48,038 bases of DNA from positions 1-48,038 of the forward strand of contig NCEH01000010.1 in assembly GCA_002304505.1 (NCBI GenBank), given 5' to 3'. The notes under the pieces were generated by a model that was not told the DNA's origin, searched no databases, and saw only the letters and a list, made by a program, of their open reading frames with translations. This document shows positions 6,434 through 15,873 of the stretch, one piece after another. Numbering within the stretch: the first letter of the stretch is position 1; every line of letters starts with the position of its first letter. A program made the position numbers and the translations under genes. Source of the stretch: Rhizobiales bacterium 32-66-11. GTDB taxonomy: Bacteria; Pseudomonadota; Alphaproteobacteria; Rhizobiales; Xanthobacteraceae.

Positions 6434-8587
6434 ATGAATGATCATGTCCGCCCGCAGGCCGTGCCCGCGCCGCAAGACCGCGCTTCCCCGATGCGCGCCA
6501 CCGGCATGGGTCCCACCGGGATGCGCGCCTCGGTCTGCCCGCACGATTGCCCCTCCACCTGCGCGCTGGAAGTGGAAGTGCTGGCGGAAAACAGGATCGG
6601 CCGGGTGCGCGGGGCGGGCGACAATTCCTATACCGCCGGCGTGATCTGCGCGAAGGTCGCCCGCTATGCCGAGCGCGCCCATCATCCCGACCGGCTGATG
6701 ACGCCGCTCAAGCGCACCGGGCCGAAGGGCTCCACCCAGTTCACCCCCATCTCCTGGGACGAGGCGCTGGACCGCACCGCCGACGCCCTGCTCGCCGCCG
6801 AGCACACCCACGGCGCGCAGAGCGTGTGGCCTTATTATTATGCCGGCACCATGGGCCTGGTGATGCGCGACGGCATCAACCGCCTGACCCATGCCAAGGG
6901 CTATTCGCGCTTCTTCTCCTCGATCTGCGTGAACCCGGCCTGGAGCGGCTACATGGCCGGCACCGGGCGGCTCGCGGGCGCCGATCCGCGCGAGATCAGC
7001 CGCGCGGCGGACCTGATCGTCATCTGGGGCACCAATGCGGTGGCGACGCAGGTGAATGTGATGACCCACGCCATCCGCGCCCGCAAGGAACGCGGCGCGA
7101 AGATCGCGGTGGTGGATGTCTATCGCACCCCCACCATGGAGCAGGCGGACATTCCTTTGCTGATCCGCCCCGGCACCGACGGCGCGCTCGCCTGCGCGGT
7201 GATGCACGTGCTGTTCCGCGACAACCTTGCCGACCGCGCCTATCTCGCCCGCTATGCCAATGATGCGGAAGAGCTGGAAGCCCATCTTCAAACCCGCACA
7301 CCCGCCTGGGCCGCCGCCATCACCGGCTTGAGCGTCGAGGAGATCGAGGCGTTCGCGGCGCTGATCGGCACCACGCCGAAAAGCTATTTTCGCCTTGGCT
7401 ACGGCATGTCGCGCAGCCGCAATGGCGCGGTGAACATGCATGCCGCCTCCTGCATTCCCGTGGTGTCCGGCGCCTGGCAGCACGAGGGCGGCGGCGCGTT
7501 TCATTCCAATTCCGGCATCTACCGGCTGAAGAAGACGCTGATCGAGGGGCTGGACGTGCGCGATCCCACGACCCGCGAACTCGACCAATCGCGCATCGGC
7601 GCCATCCTCACCGGCGACCGCGCGGCGCTGCATGGCGGGCCTCAGGTGCACGCGATGCTGATCCAGAGCACCAATCCCCTGAGCATCGCGCCGGACCAGG
7701 AGGCGGTGAAGCGCGGGTTTGCGCGCGAAGACCTGTTCGTGGCGGTGCACGAGCAATTCCTGACCGAGACCGCGCGGCAGGCGGATATCGTCTTCCCCGC
7801 CACCATGTTCACCGAGCATGACGATCTCTATCTCAGCGGCGGGCACCAGCACATTTTGATGGGCCCGAAGCTGGTGGAGCCGCCGGGCGAATGCCGCTCC
7901 AACCACGATCTTCTGTGCGCGCTCGCCCCGCGCGTGGGCGCGCGCCATCCAGGCTTCGAGATGAGCGACCGCGAGCTGGTGGACTGGACCTTGCGCGCGT
8001 CCGAGCGCGGCACGCTGGAGGAGCTGGAGGCCGCGCGCTTCAAGGATGTGCAGCCGGATTTCGAAACCGCCCATTTTCTCAACGGTTTTGGCCATCGCGA
8101 CGGGCGGTTCCGCCTGAAGCCGCGCTGGGACAAGGTGCCGTTCCCCGCGCCGGAAAAATTCGGCGTTGCCGAGATGCCGGAGTTTCCCGACCATTGGGCA
8201 GTGATCGAGGAGGCGACGGCGGAGCATCCGTTCCGCCTCGTGACCGCGCCGGCGCGCAATTTCCTCAATTCCACCTTCAACGAGACGGCGACCTCGGCGA
8301 AGAAGGAGGGCGGGCCGACCTTGCTGCTCCACCCCGCCGACGCCGCCGCGCTCGGCATTTCCACCGGGGATTTGGTGGAGGTTTCCAACCTGCGCGGCCG
8401 CGTGCGGCTCACCGCCCGCCTGTTCGACGGCGTGCGGCGCGGCGTGGTGGTGGCCGAGCAGATCCACCCCAACGCCGCGCATGCGGGCGGCCGCGGCATC
8501 AACACCCTCACCAGCGCCGCCCCCGTGGCCCCGGTGGGCGGGGCGGCGTTTCATGATAATCGGGTGGGGGTGGTGAAGGTTTCTTGA
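6434..8587 (+). CDS. Molybdopterin-dependent oxidoreductase (DMSO-reductase superfamily), cytoplasmic
   Basis: This 717-residue protein is a molybdenum bis-MGD enzyme of the DMSO reductase superfamily. An N-terminal 4Fe-4S binding set is visible as Cys35, Cys39, Cys43 (CPHDCPSTC) and Cys72 (GVICAKV), spacing C-x3-C-x3-C-x28-C. The central domain contains IVIWGTNAVATQVNV and the LGYGMSRSRNG segment. The C-terminal molydop-binding domain (about residues 595-715) ends in HPNAAHAGGRGINTLTSAAP. There is no twin-arginine or other signal peptide, so it should act in the cytoplasm. A Cys in SSICVNPAW may be the metal ligand, but this is uncertain. No partner subunit gene is adjacent. It starts after a GGAGGCGGAGGAG ribosome site. 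The substrate is unknown. Confidence 0.92.
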   Translation: MNDHVRPQAVPAPQDRASPMRATGMGPTGMRASVCPHDCPSTCALEVEVLAENRIGRVRGAGDNSYTAGVICAKVARYAERAHHPDRLMTPLKRTGPKGSTQFTPISWDEALDRTADALLAAEHTHGAQSVWPYYYAGTMGLVMRDGINRLTHAKGYSRFFSSICVNPAWSGYMAGTGRLAGADPREISRAADLIVIWGTNAVATQVNVMTHAIRARKERGAKIAVVDVYRTPTMEQADIPLLIRPGTDGALACAVMHVLFRDNLADRAYLARYANDAEELEAHLQTRTPAWAAAITGLSVEEIEAFAALIGTTPKSYFRLGYGMSRSRNGAVNMHAASCIPVVSGAWQHEGGGAFHSNSGIYRLKKTLIEGLDVRDPTTRELDQSRIGAILTGDRAALHGGPQVHAMLIQSTNPLSIAPDQEAVKRGFAREDLFVAVHEQFLTETARQADIVFPATMFTEHDDLYLSGGHQHILMGPKLVEPPGECRSNHDLLCALAPRVGARHPGFEMSDRELVDWTLRASERGTLEELEAARFKDVQPDFETAHFLNGFGHRDGRFRLKPRWDKVPFPAPEKFGVAEMPEFPDHWAVIEEATAEHPFRLVTAPARNFLNSTFNETATSAKKEGGPTLLLHPADAAALGISTGDLVEVSNLRGRVRLTARLFDGVRRGVVVAEQIHPNAAHAGGRGINTLTSAAPVAPVGGAAFHDNRVGVVKVS

Positions 8588-8698
8588 TACTGAACTCCTC
8601 AACGCCCTCCCAAGTAAGGACAGATCAAATCCTACTTCATTGGCAAAATCGATGATTTATGTAGTAACTATTTACTCTGTCATCGAGGCGAATAAAAC

Positions 8699-9667
8699 AT
8701 GGAAATAAATCAGAGGGTTCACGACCTACATACGTGGATCGCGCAAATTACGGATGAAATGGCCTCCGAGTATGATCGGATCTACGCTACCTCTAGCGAA
8801 GATCCTGGGACTGCGGGCGATCAGGGCGAAAAGAATTGGGCAACCGTTCTGGAGGATTGGCTCCCGTCATATTATCAAGTCGAGACTAAAGGTAGACTGA
8901 TTGGACCGAGGGGTGAGCTCTCTCCCCAAATGGACGTTGTTGTCCTAAAGCCGGGATATCCAAGAAAATTAATGAGGAAAAAAATCTGGCTTGCACATGG
9001 CGTCGCAGCCGTATTTGAATGCAAAAATACTCTAAAGGCGGAGCACATCGGAGACGTCGTCCGACGGAGTCAAAAAATAAAAGCGCTTTATGAGAGGTCT
9101 CAACGCGTTGGGACACCAACAAAGGAACTTCGGTCGCCGTTGATTTATGGCCTTCTTGCTCATTCTCACTCGTGGAAATCATCTGGGTCAAAGCCCCTGG
9201 AGAATATAGAAAAGGCACTTCTATCTGACCGCATGACACCGTCTCACCCTAGATTTGAAGTCGACCTGATTTGCGTCGCAGATCTAGCTTATTGGCGGCG
9301 CAGTTGGCTTACAATGTCTATTCTTGCGCCAGAGATTGAAAAGGATTTTTACTTAGCATTCTCTGATAGACCAGGACCTTCGACGTATATGAACCAAGGG
9401 GCTATGGATTACAAAAGGCAAGAGTCTCATTTTCGACCTATAGGTGGATTTATTGCAAGCCTTGTTCGCGAATTAGCACGCGACGATGTTGGCCTGAGAG
9501 ATATTGCCGATTATTATCGTGAGTGTGGTTTGTGGGGCGTAGGTGAAGGACAAGGACGAATTTGGCCGATAAGTGTTTATAGCCAAGAGGTTAAGAGTAA
9601 AATTTTTGACCCTCAATATTTTTTTAATGGAATTCCATGGAATGAGTGGGATATCGGAGGATTCTAA
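8699..9667 (+). CDS. DUF6602-like putative PD-(D/E)xK nuclease on an AT-rich insert
   Basis: This 322-residue protein resembles the DUF6602 group. The pattern GEKNWATVLEDWLPSYYQVETKGRLIGPRGELSPQMDVVVL followed by AAVFECKNTLKAEHI is recognisable. It gives Asp79 and the Glu107-x-Lys109 of a PD-(D/E)xK-type nuclease core, with Glu44 upstream. The rest (Trp- and Tyr-rich C-terminal half, residues 200-322) is not recognised. Base composition is visibly AT-rich with codons unlike every neighbour, and AT-rich flanks extend from about 8590 to 9720, all signs of recent acquisition. No partner gene, integrase or tRNA is present. DUF6602 proteins often turn up in restriction or phage-defence contexts; a nuclease role here is inferred from the motif only. 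The start has GAGGCG upstream. Confidence 0.8.
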   Translation: MEINQRVHDLHTWIAQITDEMASEYDRIYATSSEDPGTAGDQGEKNWATVLEDWLPSYYQVETKGRLIGPRGELSPQMDVVVLKPGYPRKLMRKKIWLAHGVAAVFECKNTLKAEHIGDVVRRSQKIKALYERSQRVGTPTKELRSPLIYGLLAHSHSWKSSGSKPLENIEKALLSDRMTPSHPRFEVDLICVADLAYWRRSWLTMSILAPEIEKDFYLAFSDRPGPSTYMNQGAMDYKRQESHFRPIGGFIASLVRELARDDVGLRDIADYYRECGLWGVGEGQGRIWPISVYSQEVKSKIFDPQYFFNGIPWNEWDIGGF

Positions 9668-9740
9668 TTTATTCCAAATGTCATGAAGTAAAAATATGCA
9701 ATTATCCGTGTGGATTATTTGGGCCAAGCAGCCTCCCCCC

Positions 9741-10400
9741 TCAAACCCATCCCATCCAAATCCCCATCATCGCCACCCCCAGCGCTCCCACCAGGATCAG
9801 CAGGGCGAAGAACAGGCCGAAGGCGGTGACGGTGAGGGCGCCGAGCGCCACGCCGGCGATGAAGGTGAGCCAGGAGAGGCCGTAGATCGCGCAGGCCATC
9901 GGCCGCACCCGGCCCTTGGCCGCCGCAACCAGGGATTGGCCGAAGCTGAACAGGGTCCCGGTCACGAAGCTCTTGCCCACATCCGCCCCCAACACCACCT
10001 GGTGCGCGGAATTCTGCATGCCCATGGCGATGGAGATCAGGAACAGCGGCGGCATCAGGCTGCCCGCCGCCACCAAAGCCAGCGCGCCGCACAGCAGCGC
10101 GATTTCAACCCCGAGCACCGCCAGCATGGGCCGGCGCACCGGCGCTTCCACCACCAATGTGCCCGCCACCGCGCCGATCACGAACGCGCAGATCACCATG
10201 GCCGTGCCGAGGAGCACATGCAGGTTCAGCGCCGCGAGCGCGGTGCCGAGGCGGGTGGTATTGCCGCTCATGAAGGAGAGATAGAGCCCGCCCGCCTGGG
10301 CATAGCCGACCGCGTCCACATAGCCGGCGGCCCCGGTCATCAGGGTGGCGAGCACCAGGGGATAGCGCGCGGCGTCCGGCTTCGACGGCAAGGAGGTCAT
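9741..10400 (-). CDS. DUF1275 (YoaK-like) membrane protein
   Basis: This protein of about 219 residues is almost wholly hydrophobic, with six predicted membrane segments. The hallmarks of DUF1275/YoaK are present: GAAGYVDAVGYAQAGGLYLSFMSGNTTRLG near the N-terminus and AMGMQNSAHQVVLGADVGKSFVTGTL in the middle. The function of the family is not established; a transporter-like role is often assumed. The ATG at 10400 is preferred; an in-frame GTG lies two codons upstream at 10406. It is followed at its 3' side by the AT-rich insert that ends near 9720, so the insert sits in the convergent gap between this gene and the DUF6602-like gene. Confidence 0.92.
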   Translation of the reverse strand: MTSLPSKPDAARYPLVLATLMTGAAGYVDAVGYAQAGGLYLSFMSGNTTRLGTALAALNLHVLLGTAMVICAFVIGAVAGTLVVEAPVRRPMLAVLGVEIALLCGALALVAAGSLMPPLFLISIAMGMQNSAHQVVLGADVGKSFVTGTLFSFGQSLVAAAKGRVRPMACAIYGLSWLTFIAGVALGALTVTAFGLFFALLILVGALGVAMMGIWMGWV

Positions 10401-10500
10401 GCCCACCTGTTCCTTCGCGGCGGGTCACATCACCAAAGGCCGAGGCGCCGCCGGACCGCGCCATCCGCCGCCCCACACACCGTCCCACACGCCGCCGGCG

Positions 10501-11151
10501 TCACACCCGCGGCGCGATCAGCACGTCGAGGGGGGTGCGCGCGCCGGAAATCAGGGCGCGCTCGTCCTTCACCTGGATCCGCCCGCCGGCCAAAAGCGCC
10601 AGGCCGCGCGGATAGATGATGTGCTCCTGCGTCAGCACCCGCTCCGCCAAGGTGTCGGGCGTATCGTCCGGGCGCACCGGCACCACCGCCTGGAGCACGA
10701 TCGGCCCGTCGTCCATCTCCGGCCGCACCAGATGCACCGTGCAGCCGTGGAAGCGCACGCCCGCTTCCAGCGCGCGGGCATGGGTGTCGAGGCCCTTGAA
10801 GCTCGGCAGCAGCGAGGGATGCACATTGATCATGCGGTCGCGCCAGCGCTCCACCAGCCAGGGGGTGAGAATGCGCATGAAGCCGGCAAGGCAGATGATC
10901 TCGATGCCCTCGATGCGCAGATGGGCATCGAGCGCGGCGTCGAAGGCGATCCGGTCGGAAAAATCGCGATGGCTCAGCACCATGGTGCGGATGCCGGCTT
11001 CCTCGGCGAATTGAAGGCCGGCCGCATCCGCCCGGTTGGAGACGACGAGGGTGATCTCGGCCGGAAAATCGGGCGCCTCGGCGGCCTTCACCAGGGCCGC
11101 CATGTTGGAGCCCCGGCCGGAAATCAGGATGGCGACGCGCTTCTTGTGCAT
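10501..11151 (-). CDS. purN: Phosphoribosylglycinamide formyltransferase
   Basis: This 216-residue GAR transformylase (PurN) transfers a formyl group from 10-formyl-THF to GAR in step three of purine synthesis. Visible are the N-terminal ILISGRGSNMAAL phosphate-binding loop, the catalytic region MINVHPSLLPSFKGLDTHARAL (Asn and His of the N-V-H-P-S-L-L-P motif), HGCTVHLV, and DDGPIVLQ with the catalytic Asp. Length is normal. Its ATG overlaps the TGA of purM by one base, so the two are translationally coupled as in many proteobacteria. Confidence 0.98.
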   Translation of the reverse strand: MHKKRVAILISGRGSNMAALVKAAEAPDFPAEITLVVSNRADAAGLQFAEEAGIRTMVLSHRDFSDRIAFDAALDAHLRIEGIEIICLAGFMRILTPWLVERWRDRMINVHPSLLPSFKGLDTHARALEAGVRFHGCTVHLVRPEMDDGPIVLQAVVPVRPDDTPDTLAERVLTQEHIIYPRGLALLAGGRIQVKDERALISGARTPLDVLIAPRV

Positions 11152-12233
11152 CAGGCGCGCCCCCCGGGCGCATCCAGTCCCAGCGTGCCGTCATAGACCA
11201 CGTGGGCCGCCCCTTCGCCGGGCTCGATGACGCCGAGGCGGATCACGCTTTCGCCCATGTCGGCGAACGCGTCGGCGACCCGCTCCGCGTCCTCGGCCGC
11301 CACCACCACCGCCATGCCGACCCCGCAATTGAACGCGCGGAGCATTTCCTCCGGCGCCACGCCGCCCGTCTGGGCGAGCCAGCGGAACACCGGCGGCACG
11401 ATGAGGTTGGAAAGGTCGATGCGCGCGATCGTGCCCTTCGGCAGCACGCGCGGCAGGTTCTCGGTGATGCCGCCGCCGGTGATATGGGCGAGCGCCTTCA
11501 CCGCATGGGTCTGGCGGATGACGCCCAGTACGCTGCGCACATAGAGCCGGGTGGGCTCCAGCAGCGCCACGCCGAGATGTACGCCGGGCGCGAACGGCGC
11601 CTCCACGTCCCAGGCAAGGCCCGCGCGCTCGACGATCCGGCGCACCAGGGAATAGCCGTTGGAATGAATGCCGGAGGAGGCAAGGCCGAGAATCACGTCG
11701 TCCGGCCCCACGTCCGGGCGGGGCAGCACGGCGGAGCGCTCCACCGCGCCCACGGAGAAGCCGGCGAGATCATAGTCGCCTTCCGAATACATGCCCGGCA
11801 TCTCGGCGGTTTCCCCGCCGATGAGCGCGCATCCCGCCTCCTTGCAGGCGCGCGCGACGCCGGCGACGATCTGCGCGCCGACATCCGGGGTCAGGTGGCC
11901 TGTGGCGAAATAATCCAAGAAGAACAAGGGCTCCGCGCCCTGCACCACCAGATCGTTCACGCACATGGCGACGAGGTCGATGCCGATGGTGTCATGCTTG
12001 CCGGTCTCGATGGCGATCTTCAGCTTGGTGCCCACGCCGTCGGTGGTGGCGACCAGCAGCGGATCGAGGAAGCCGGCGCGCTTGAGATCGAACAGGCCGC
12101 CGAATCCGCCGATATCGGCCTCTGCGCCGGGCCGGGCGGTCGCCTTCACCAGCGGCTTGATGAGATCGACGAGCCGGTTTCCGGCATCGATATCGACCCC
12201 GGCGTCGCGATAATTGAGACCGTCCTGAGCCAT
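11151..12233 (-). CDS. purM: Phosphoribosylformylglycinamidine cyclo-ligase (AIR synthetase)
   Basis: This 360-residue AIR synthetase closes the imidazole ring of FGAM with ATP in step five of purine synthesis. Recognisable segments are [15 protein letters not shown] at the N-terminus, the ATP/phosphate-binding [52 protein letters not shown], and the C-terminal [16 protein letters not shown] and [11 protein letters not shown]. Length is normal. It leads a purM-purN unit on the minus strand. No PurR-type or purine riboswitch signal was recognised in the 240 bases upstream. Confidence 0.98.
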   Translation of the reverse strand: MAQDGLNYRDAGVDIDAGNRLVDLIKPLVKATARPGAEADIGGFGGLFDLKRAGFLDPLLVATTDGVGTKLKIAIETGKHDTIGIDLVAMCVNDLVVQGAEPLFFLDYFATGHLTPDVGAQIVAGVARACKEAGCALIGGETAEMPGMYSEGDYDLAGFSVGAVERSAVLPRPDVGPDDVILGLASSGIHSNGYSLVRRIVERAGLAWDVEAPFAPGVHLGVALLEPTRLYVRSVLGVIRQTHAVKALAHITGGGITENLPRVLPKGTIARIDLSNLIVPPVFRWLAQTGGVAPEEMLRAFNCGVGMAVVVAAEDAERVADAFADMGESVIRLGVIEPGEGAAHVVYDGTLGLDAPGGRA

Positions 12234-12475
12234 TCTATCCTCACGCTTTCTGCGGGCTTAGCCGCGAACCGCGCGGGTGGCAAGGCTCAGGCGCGGCATG
12301 GCGGTGCATGGCACCTGGACGCCCACGGCACCCCTGCGCGCGGAGCTCGCTGGCGCAAGGCGGCAAGGCCCGTGCGGGGATACCGTGCGCCCCCGCCCCG
12401 AAAGGCTGTGGGAAACTCCGCGCGCGGGGGCGATGACCCGCCGCGCCTTTCCGTCCCCCTCACGCTTCCCCCGCC

Positions 12476-13165
12476 TCAGTCTTCCAGCACGCGGAAGCGG
12501 AACAGCAATCCCGCCAGCATCGCGCCGATGGGCGGCACGATGATGAACAGCCAGAGCTGCGCCAGCGCCTTGCCGCCAACGAACAGCGCCGGGCCGATGC
12601 TGCGCGCCGGGTTGACCGAGACCCCGGTCACCGGGATGAACACGATATGGATCATCACCAGCGACAGGCCGATGGCGAGCCCCGCCGCCTGGGTGATGCC
12701 GGCCCGCGAGGTCGAGCCGAGGATGACCACCAGGAAGATGAAGCTTCCCACCAGCTCGGCCACCACCGCCGCGCCCAGCCCATAGCCGCCCAGATAGCCC
12801 TCGCCCCAGCCGTTCTGGCCCAGGCCCTCGGTGGCGGCGTTGAAGCCGGTGAGCCTTTCCGAGACGATCAAATAGAGGATGCCCGCGCCGAGAATGCCGC
12901 CGATGATCTGGGCGAGGATGTATTTCGGCACCGCCGACGCGGACAGTCGCCCGGCCGCCCACACGCCGAGCGTGACGGCGGGATTGATGTGGCAGCCGGA
13001 CACATGGCCGATGCCATAGGCCATGGAGGTCACGGCGAGGCCGAACGCGAAGGCGATCGGCAGGATTCCCAGATGGCCGCCCCCCGCGCTCGTCAGCACG
13101 GCGGCGCCGCAGCCGAACAGCACGAGCGTTGCCGTGCCAAGACATTCCGCAACGTATTTTTTCAC
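12476..13165 (-). CDS. aqpZ: Aquaporin Z (water channel)
   Basis: This 229-residue MIP-family channel has six membrane helices and two half-helices. Both NPA boxes are present: SGCHINPAVTLGVW (loop B) and GVSVNPARSIGPALF (loop E), with the Arg after the second NPA that forms the selectivity filter and the His-rich narrow constriction typical of AqpZ (water rather than glycerol). It begins KKYVAECLGTATLVLFGCG. The start is a GTG at 13165 with AGGGAGA upstream; earlier in-frame codons give a non-homologous tail. It is monocistronic. The 240-base gap downstream to purM contains nothing I can name. Confidence 0.95.
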   Translation of the reverse strand: MKKYVAECLGTATLVLFGCGAAVLTSAGGGHLGILPIAFAFGLAVTSMAYGIGHVSGCHINPAVTLGVWAAGRLSASAVPKYILAQIIGGILGAGILYLIVSERLTGFNAATEGLGQNGWGEGYLGGYGLGAAVVAELVGSFIFLVVILGSTSRAGITQAAGLAIGLSLVMIHIVFIPVTGVSVNPARSIGPALFVGGKALAQLWLFIIVPPIGAMLAGLLFRFRVLED

Positions 13166-13358
13166 GCTGTCTTCTCCCTGCCCGGTTGCAGCGCGCATCC
13201 CCGCATCGTCGCCCGGGACGTGGCGACGCACCTTAATAGCGGGCCGTTTTTACGCAGCCGTCAAGCTTGTGCGCGTCGCCTGCCGCGGCTGACGAAAGCG
13301 ATCGGAAATGCTAGGTCTTCGCCGTATGGGGCGGCAATGATGCAAGAGGGAAACGCTA

Positions 13359-15749
13359 ATGTTGAGAGTCCGGCTTAAGGGCACCAGCGCGATCGCCGCG
13401 CTGACCATCGCGTCCATGCTCTCCGCGCCCTTCGCGTACGGGCAGCAGCCGCCGGCCCAGCAGCAGACCCAGGCGCCCGGCGCGGGCCTCGCATGGCCGC
13501 GCGACTTCGACGTGGGCGACAGCCGGCTCGAACTCTACCAGCCGCAGATCAACAGCTGGGACGGCAACAAGATCGGCGGTCGCGCCGCCGTCGCCATCGG
13601 CCCGAAGGATGGCGCGCCGACCTATGGCTTCGCCGATTTCACCGCCATCACCACGGTGGACAAGGCCGAGGGCCTAGTCCATCTGGACAATATCACCGTC
13701 ACCAAGGTGGAGGTGCCGACCGCCCCCGATAAGGTCGCCTCGATCCAGGAGGCGCTCACCAAGCGCCTGCCGCCGAACGGCATCACCGTGGCGCTGGACC
13801 ATCTCCAGGCGAGCTATGCGGTCAACCAGAAGATCGCCGCGCTGAAGACCCAGCCGGTGGAGAACACCCCGCCGCGCATCGTCTTCACCGACACGCTCAC
13901 CGTGCTGGTGCTGATCTCCGGCGATCCCGACCTCAAGCCGGTCGACGGGGCGAAGGGCTTCCAGCGCGTCGTCAACACCCGGCCTTTGATGCTGCGTGAC
14001 CAGAACGGCGTCTATCATCTCCAGGCTGCCGGCACCTGGTATGAGACCAGCAGCCTCGACAGCACCTGGGTGGTGACGCCCCAGCCCGCGACCGCGCTCC
14101 AGAACGCGGCCAAGATCGCCGCCAAGCAGAATGCGCCCGACCCGCTGCTGGCGCAGGACGGCAAGCCGATCACCCCGCCCCCGGCGATCTATGTCTCGGC
14201 GACCCCGACCGAGCTGGTTCAGACCAACGGCCAGCCGCAGATGCTCCCGGTCGCCGGCACCGGCCTGCTCTCCATGAGCAATGCCGACCATGCGGTGTTC
14301 ATGGACCCCACCAACAATGCCTATTACGTGCTGATCTCGGGCCGCTGGTTCCGCGCCACCGACCTGCGCGGGCCGTGGGCCTTCGTCGCCTCCGACGCCT
14401 TGCCGGCGGATTTCGCCAAGATCTCGCCGCAGGATCCCAAGGCCAATGTGCTGGTTTCGGTGGCGGGAACGCCGCAGGCCAAGGAAGCGGCCATCGCCGC
14501 CACCATCCCCCAGACCGCGACCGTCAAGCGCTCCACGGCCGGCAGCGTCACCTATCAGGGCGCGCCGCAATTCGTGGCGATCACCGGCACCAGCCTGAAA
14601 TATGCCGTCAACACGCCGCTGCCGGTGATCCAGGTGGATTCCAACCGCTTCTACATGGTCTCGCAGGGCGTGTGGTTCGTCTCCGCCTCGCCGACCGGTC
14701 CCTGGCGCGTGGCCGACGCGGTGCCGGACGTGATCTATACGATCCCGGTCTCCTCGCCCGTGCATTATGTGACCTATGTGCGGATCTATTCGGTGCAGCC
14801 GGAGACCGTGGTGGTCGGCTACACCCCCGGCTACATGGGCGTGATGGTCGCGCCCGGCGGCACCGTGGTCTATGGCAGCGGCTATTATTGCACCGGCTAT
14901 GCCGGGGCCACCTGGTGGTATGGCTGCCCGGCAACCTATGGCTATGGCGCCGGCTTCGCGCTCGGTGCCACCGTGGGCTTCGGCTTCGGCTTCGCCGCCG
15001 GCTGGGCCTGGGGCGCCGCCGTGAACCCCTATTGGGGTCCCTATTGGGGCGCCGGCCCGTGGGGCGGCCATTGGGGCTATACCAATCTCAACTACGCCAA
15101 CATGTACGGCCGCTGGGGCGGGGACGCGGTGGTGGCCCATTCCTGGGGCGTGACCGCCAACGGCACCGCCTGGTCCTCGCGCGCCTGGGCGGGCACCACG
15201 GCCCGCGGCACCGACTTCGCCGGCCGCTCGGCCGCGGCGTTCAATCCCTATACCGGCAATTACGGCGCCGCCCGCGACAATTCCCGCTACAACCCCTACA
15301 CGGGCGCGCGCGGCCAATCGAGCGCGTCGGTGACCGGCAATGCCTATACCGGCAACAAGGAAGCGACGCGCGAATCCACCGGCGTCAATCCCACCGCCGG
15401 CACCGCCCACGCTTCCACAACCTCGGTCAGCCGCGAGGACGGGCATGTGGACGTGGACAGCAAGGGCGTCGCCACCAACCAGCGCACCGGCAATACGGTG
15501 GGCTGGAACAACGGCAACGTCTATGCCGACCATGACGGCAACGTCTACCAGCACTCCGACACCGGCTGGAACAAGGCCACCACCTCCGGCTGGCAGTCGG
15601 TGGACCACAACGCCGCCCCCGCCGGTCTCGACCAGGAGCGCCAGGCGCGCCAGTGGGGCAATGAGCGGGTGGATTCCGGCGCGGACCGGTTCGGCGGCGC
15701 CGGCTTCGGCGGCGGTGCGCGCTTCGGCGGCGGCGGCTTCCGCCGCTGA
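13359..15749 (+). CDS. Large secreted Gly/Trp/Tyr-rich protein with three GxWF-type repeats
   Basis: This 796-residue protein has an N-terminal signal peptide (basic start, hydrophobic core to FAYG-QQ at about residue 29) and is probably periplasmic or surface exposed. The middle contains three spaced units of about 19 residues, near residues 218, 321 and 431, of the form aromatic-x-x-x-x-x-G-x-W-(F/Y)-x-x-x-x-x-x-x-x-W; for example the second runs YYVLISGRWFRATDLRGPW. Residues 500-600 are very rich in Gly, Tyr and Trp, and the C-terminal 200 are low-complexity and polar, with NPYTG-type motifs and a FGGG-rich tail. Homologues are often labelled 'carbohydrate-binding family V/XII', a weak name. 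No catalytic motif is visible; a structural or wall/matrix role is a guess. Confidence 0.75.
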   Translation: MLRVRLKGTSAIAALTIASMLSAPFAYGQQPPAQQQTQAPGAGLAWPRDFDVGDSRLELYQPQINSWDGNKIGGRAAVAIGPKDGAPTYGFADFTAITTVDKAEGLVHLDNITVTKVEVPTAPDKVASIQEALTKRLPPNGITVALDHLQASYAVNQKIAALKTQPVENTPPRIVFTDTLTVLVLISGDPDLKPVDGAKGFQRVVNTRPLMLRDQNGVYHLQAAGTWYETSSLDSTWVVTPQPATALQNAAKIAAKQNAPDPLLAQDGKPITPPPAIYVSATPTELVQTNGQPQMLPVAGTGLLSMSNADHAVFMDPTNNAYYVLISGRWFRATDLRGPWAFVASDALPADFAKISPQDPKANVLVSVAGTPQAKEAAIAATIPQTATVKRSTAGSVTYQGAPQFVAITGTSLKYAVNTPLPVIQVDSNRFYMVSQGVWFVSASPTGPWRVADAVPDVIYTIPVSSPVHYVTYVRIYSVQPETVVVGYTPGYMGVMVAPGGTVVYGSGYYCTGYAGATWWYGCPATYGYGAGFALGATVGFGFGFAAGWAWGAAVNPYWGPYWGAGPWGGHWGYTNLNYANMYGRWGGDAVVAHSWGVTANGTAWSSRAWAGTTARGTDFAGRSAAAFNPYTGNYGAARDNSRYNPYTGARGQSSASVTGNAYTGNKEATRESTGVNPTAGTAHASTTSVSREDGHVDVDSKGVATNQRTGNTVGWNNGNVYADHDGNVYQHSDTGWNKATTSGWQSVDHNAAPAGLDQERQARQWGNERVDSGADRFGGAGFGGGARFGGGGFRR

Positions 15750-15801
15750 GCTTTGCAGGTCAGTTGAGCCTTGCAGCTAAAATGACCGCTTGAGACGATC
15801 G

Positions 15802-15827
15802 CGGGCGCCCTTCGGGGCGCCCGTTTC
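15802..15827 (+). terminator. Rho-independent terminator
   Basis: Perfect 9-base arms CGGGCGCCC (15802-15810) and GGGCGCCCG (15815-15823) with a TTCG tetraloop are followed by TTTCC. It ends transcription of the large secreted-protein gene, about 50 bases past its stop. Confidence 0.9.
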
Positions 15828-15873
15828 CTGTCCGGGCGACCGGCAGAGGCCGGCGCCGAGGTCGGAGACTGCC

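Noticed and set aside
6404..8602. Very long minus-strand open frame opposite the molybdopterin oxidoreductase
   Set aside because: It is an antisense shadow caused by high GC at third codon positions: the protein is rich in Arg, Gly, His and Ala without recognisable domains, and the plus-strand gene is certain.
13674..15608. Long minus-strand open frame opposite the secreted protein
   Set aside because: Low-complexity Gly/Ala/His/Arg/Ile composition and complete overlap with a signal-peptide-bearing plus-strand gene mark it as a shadow.
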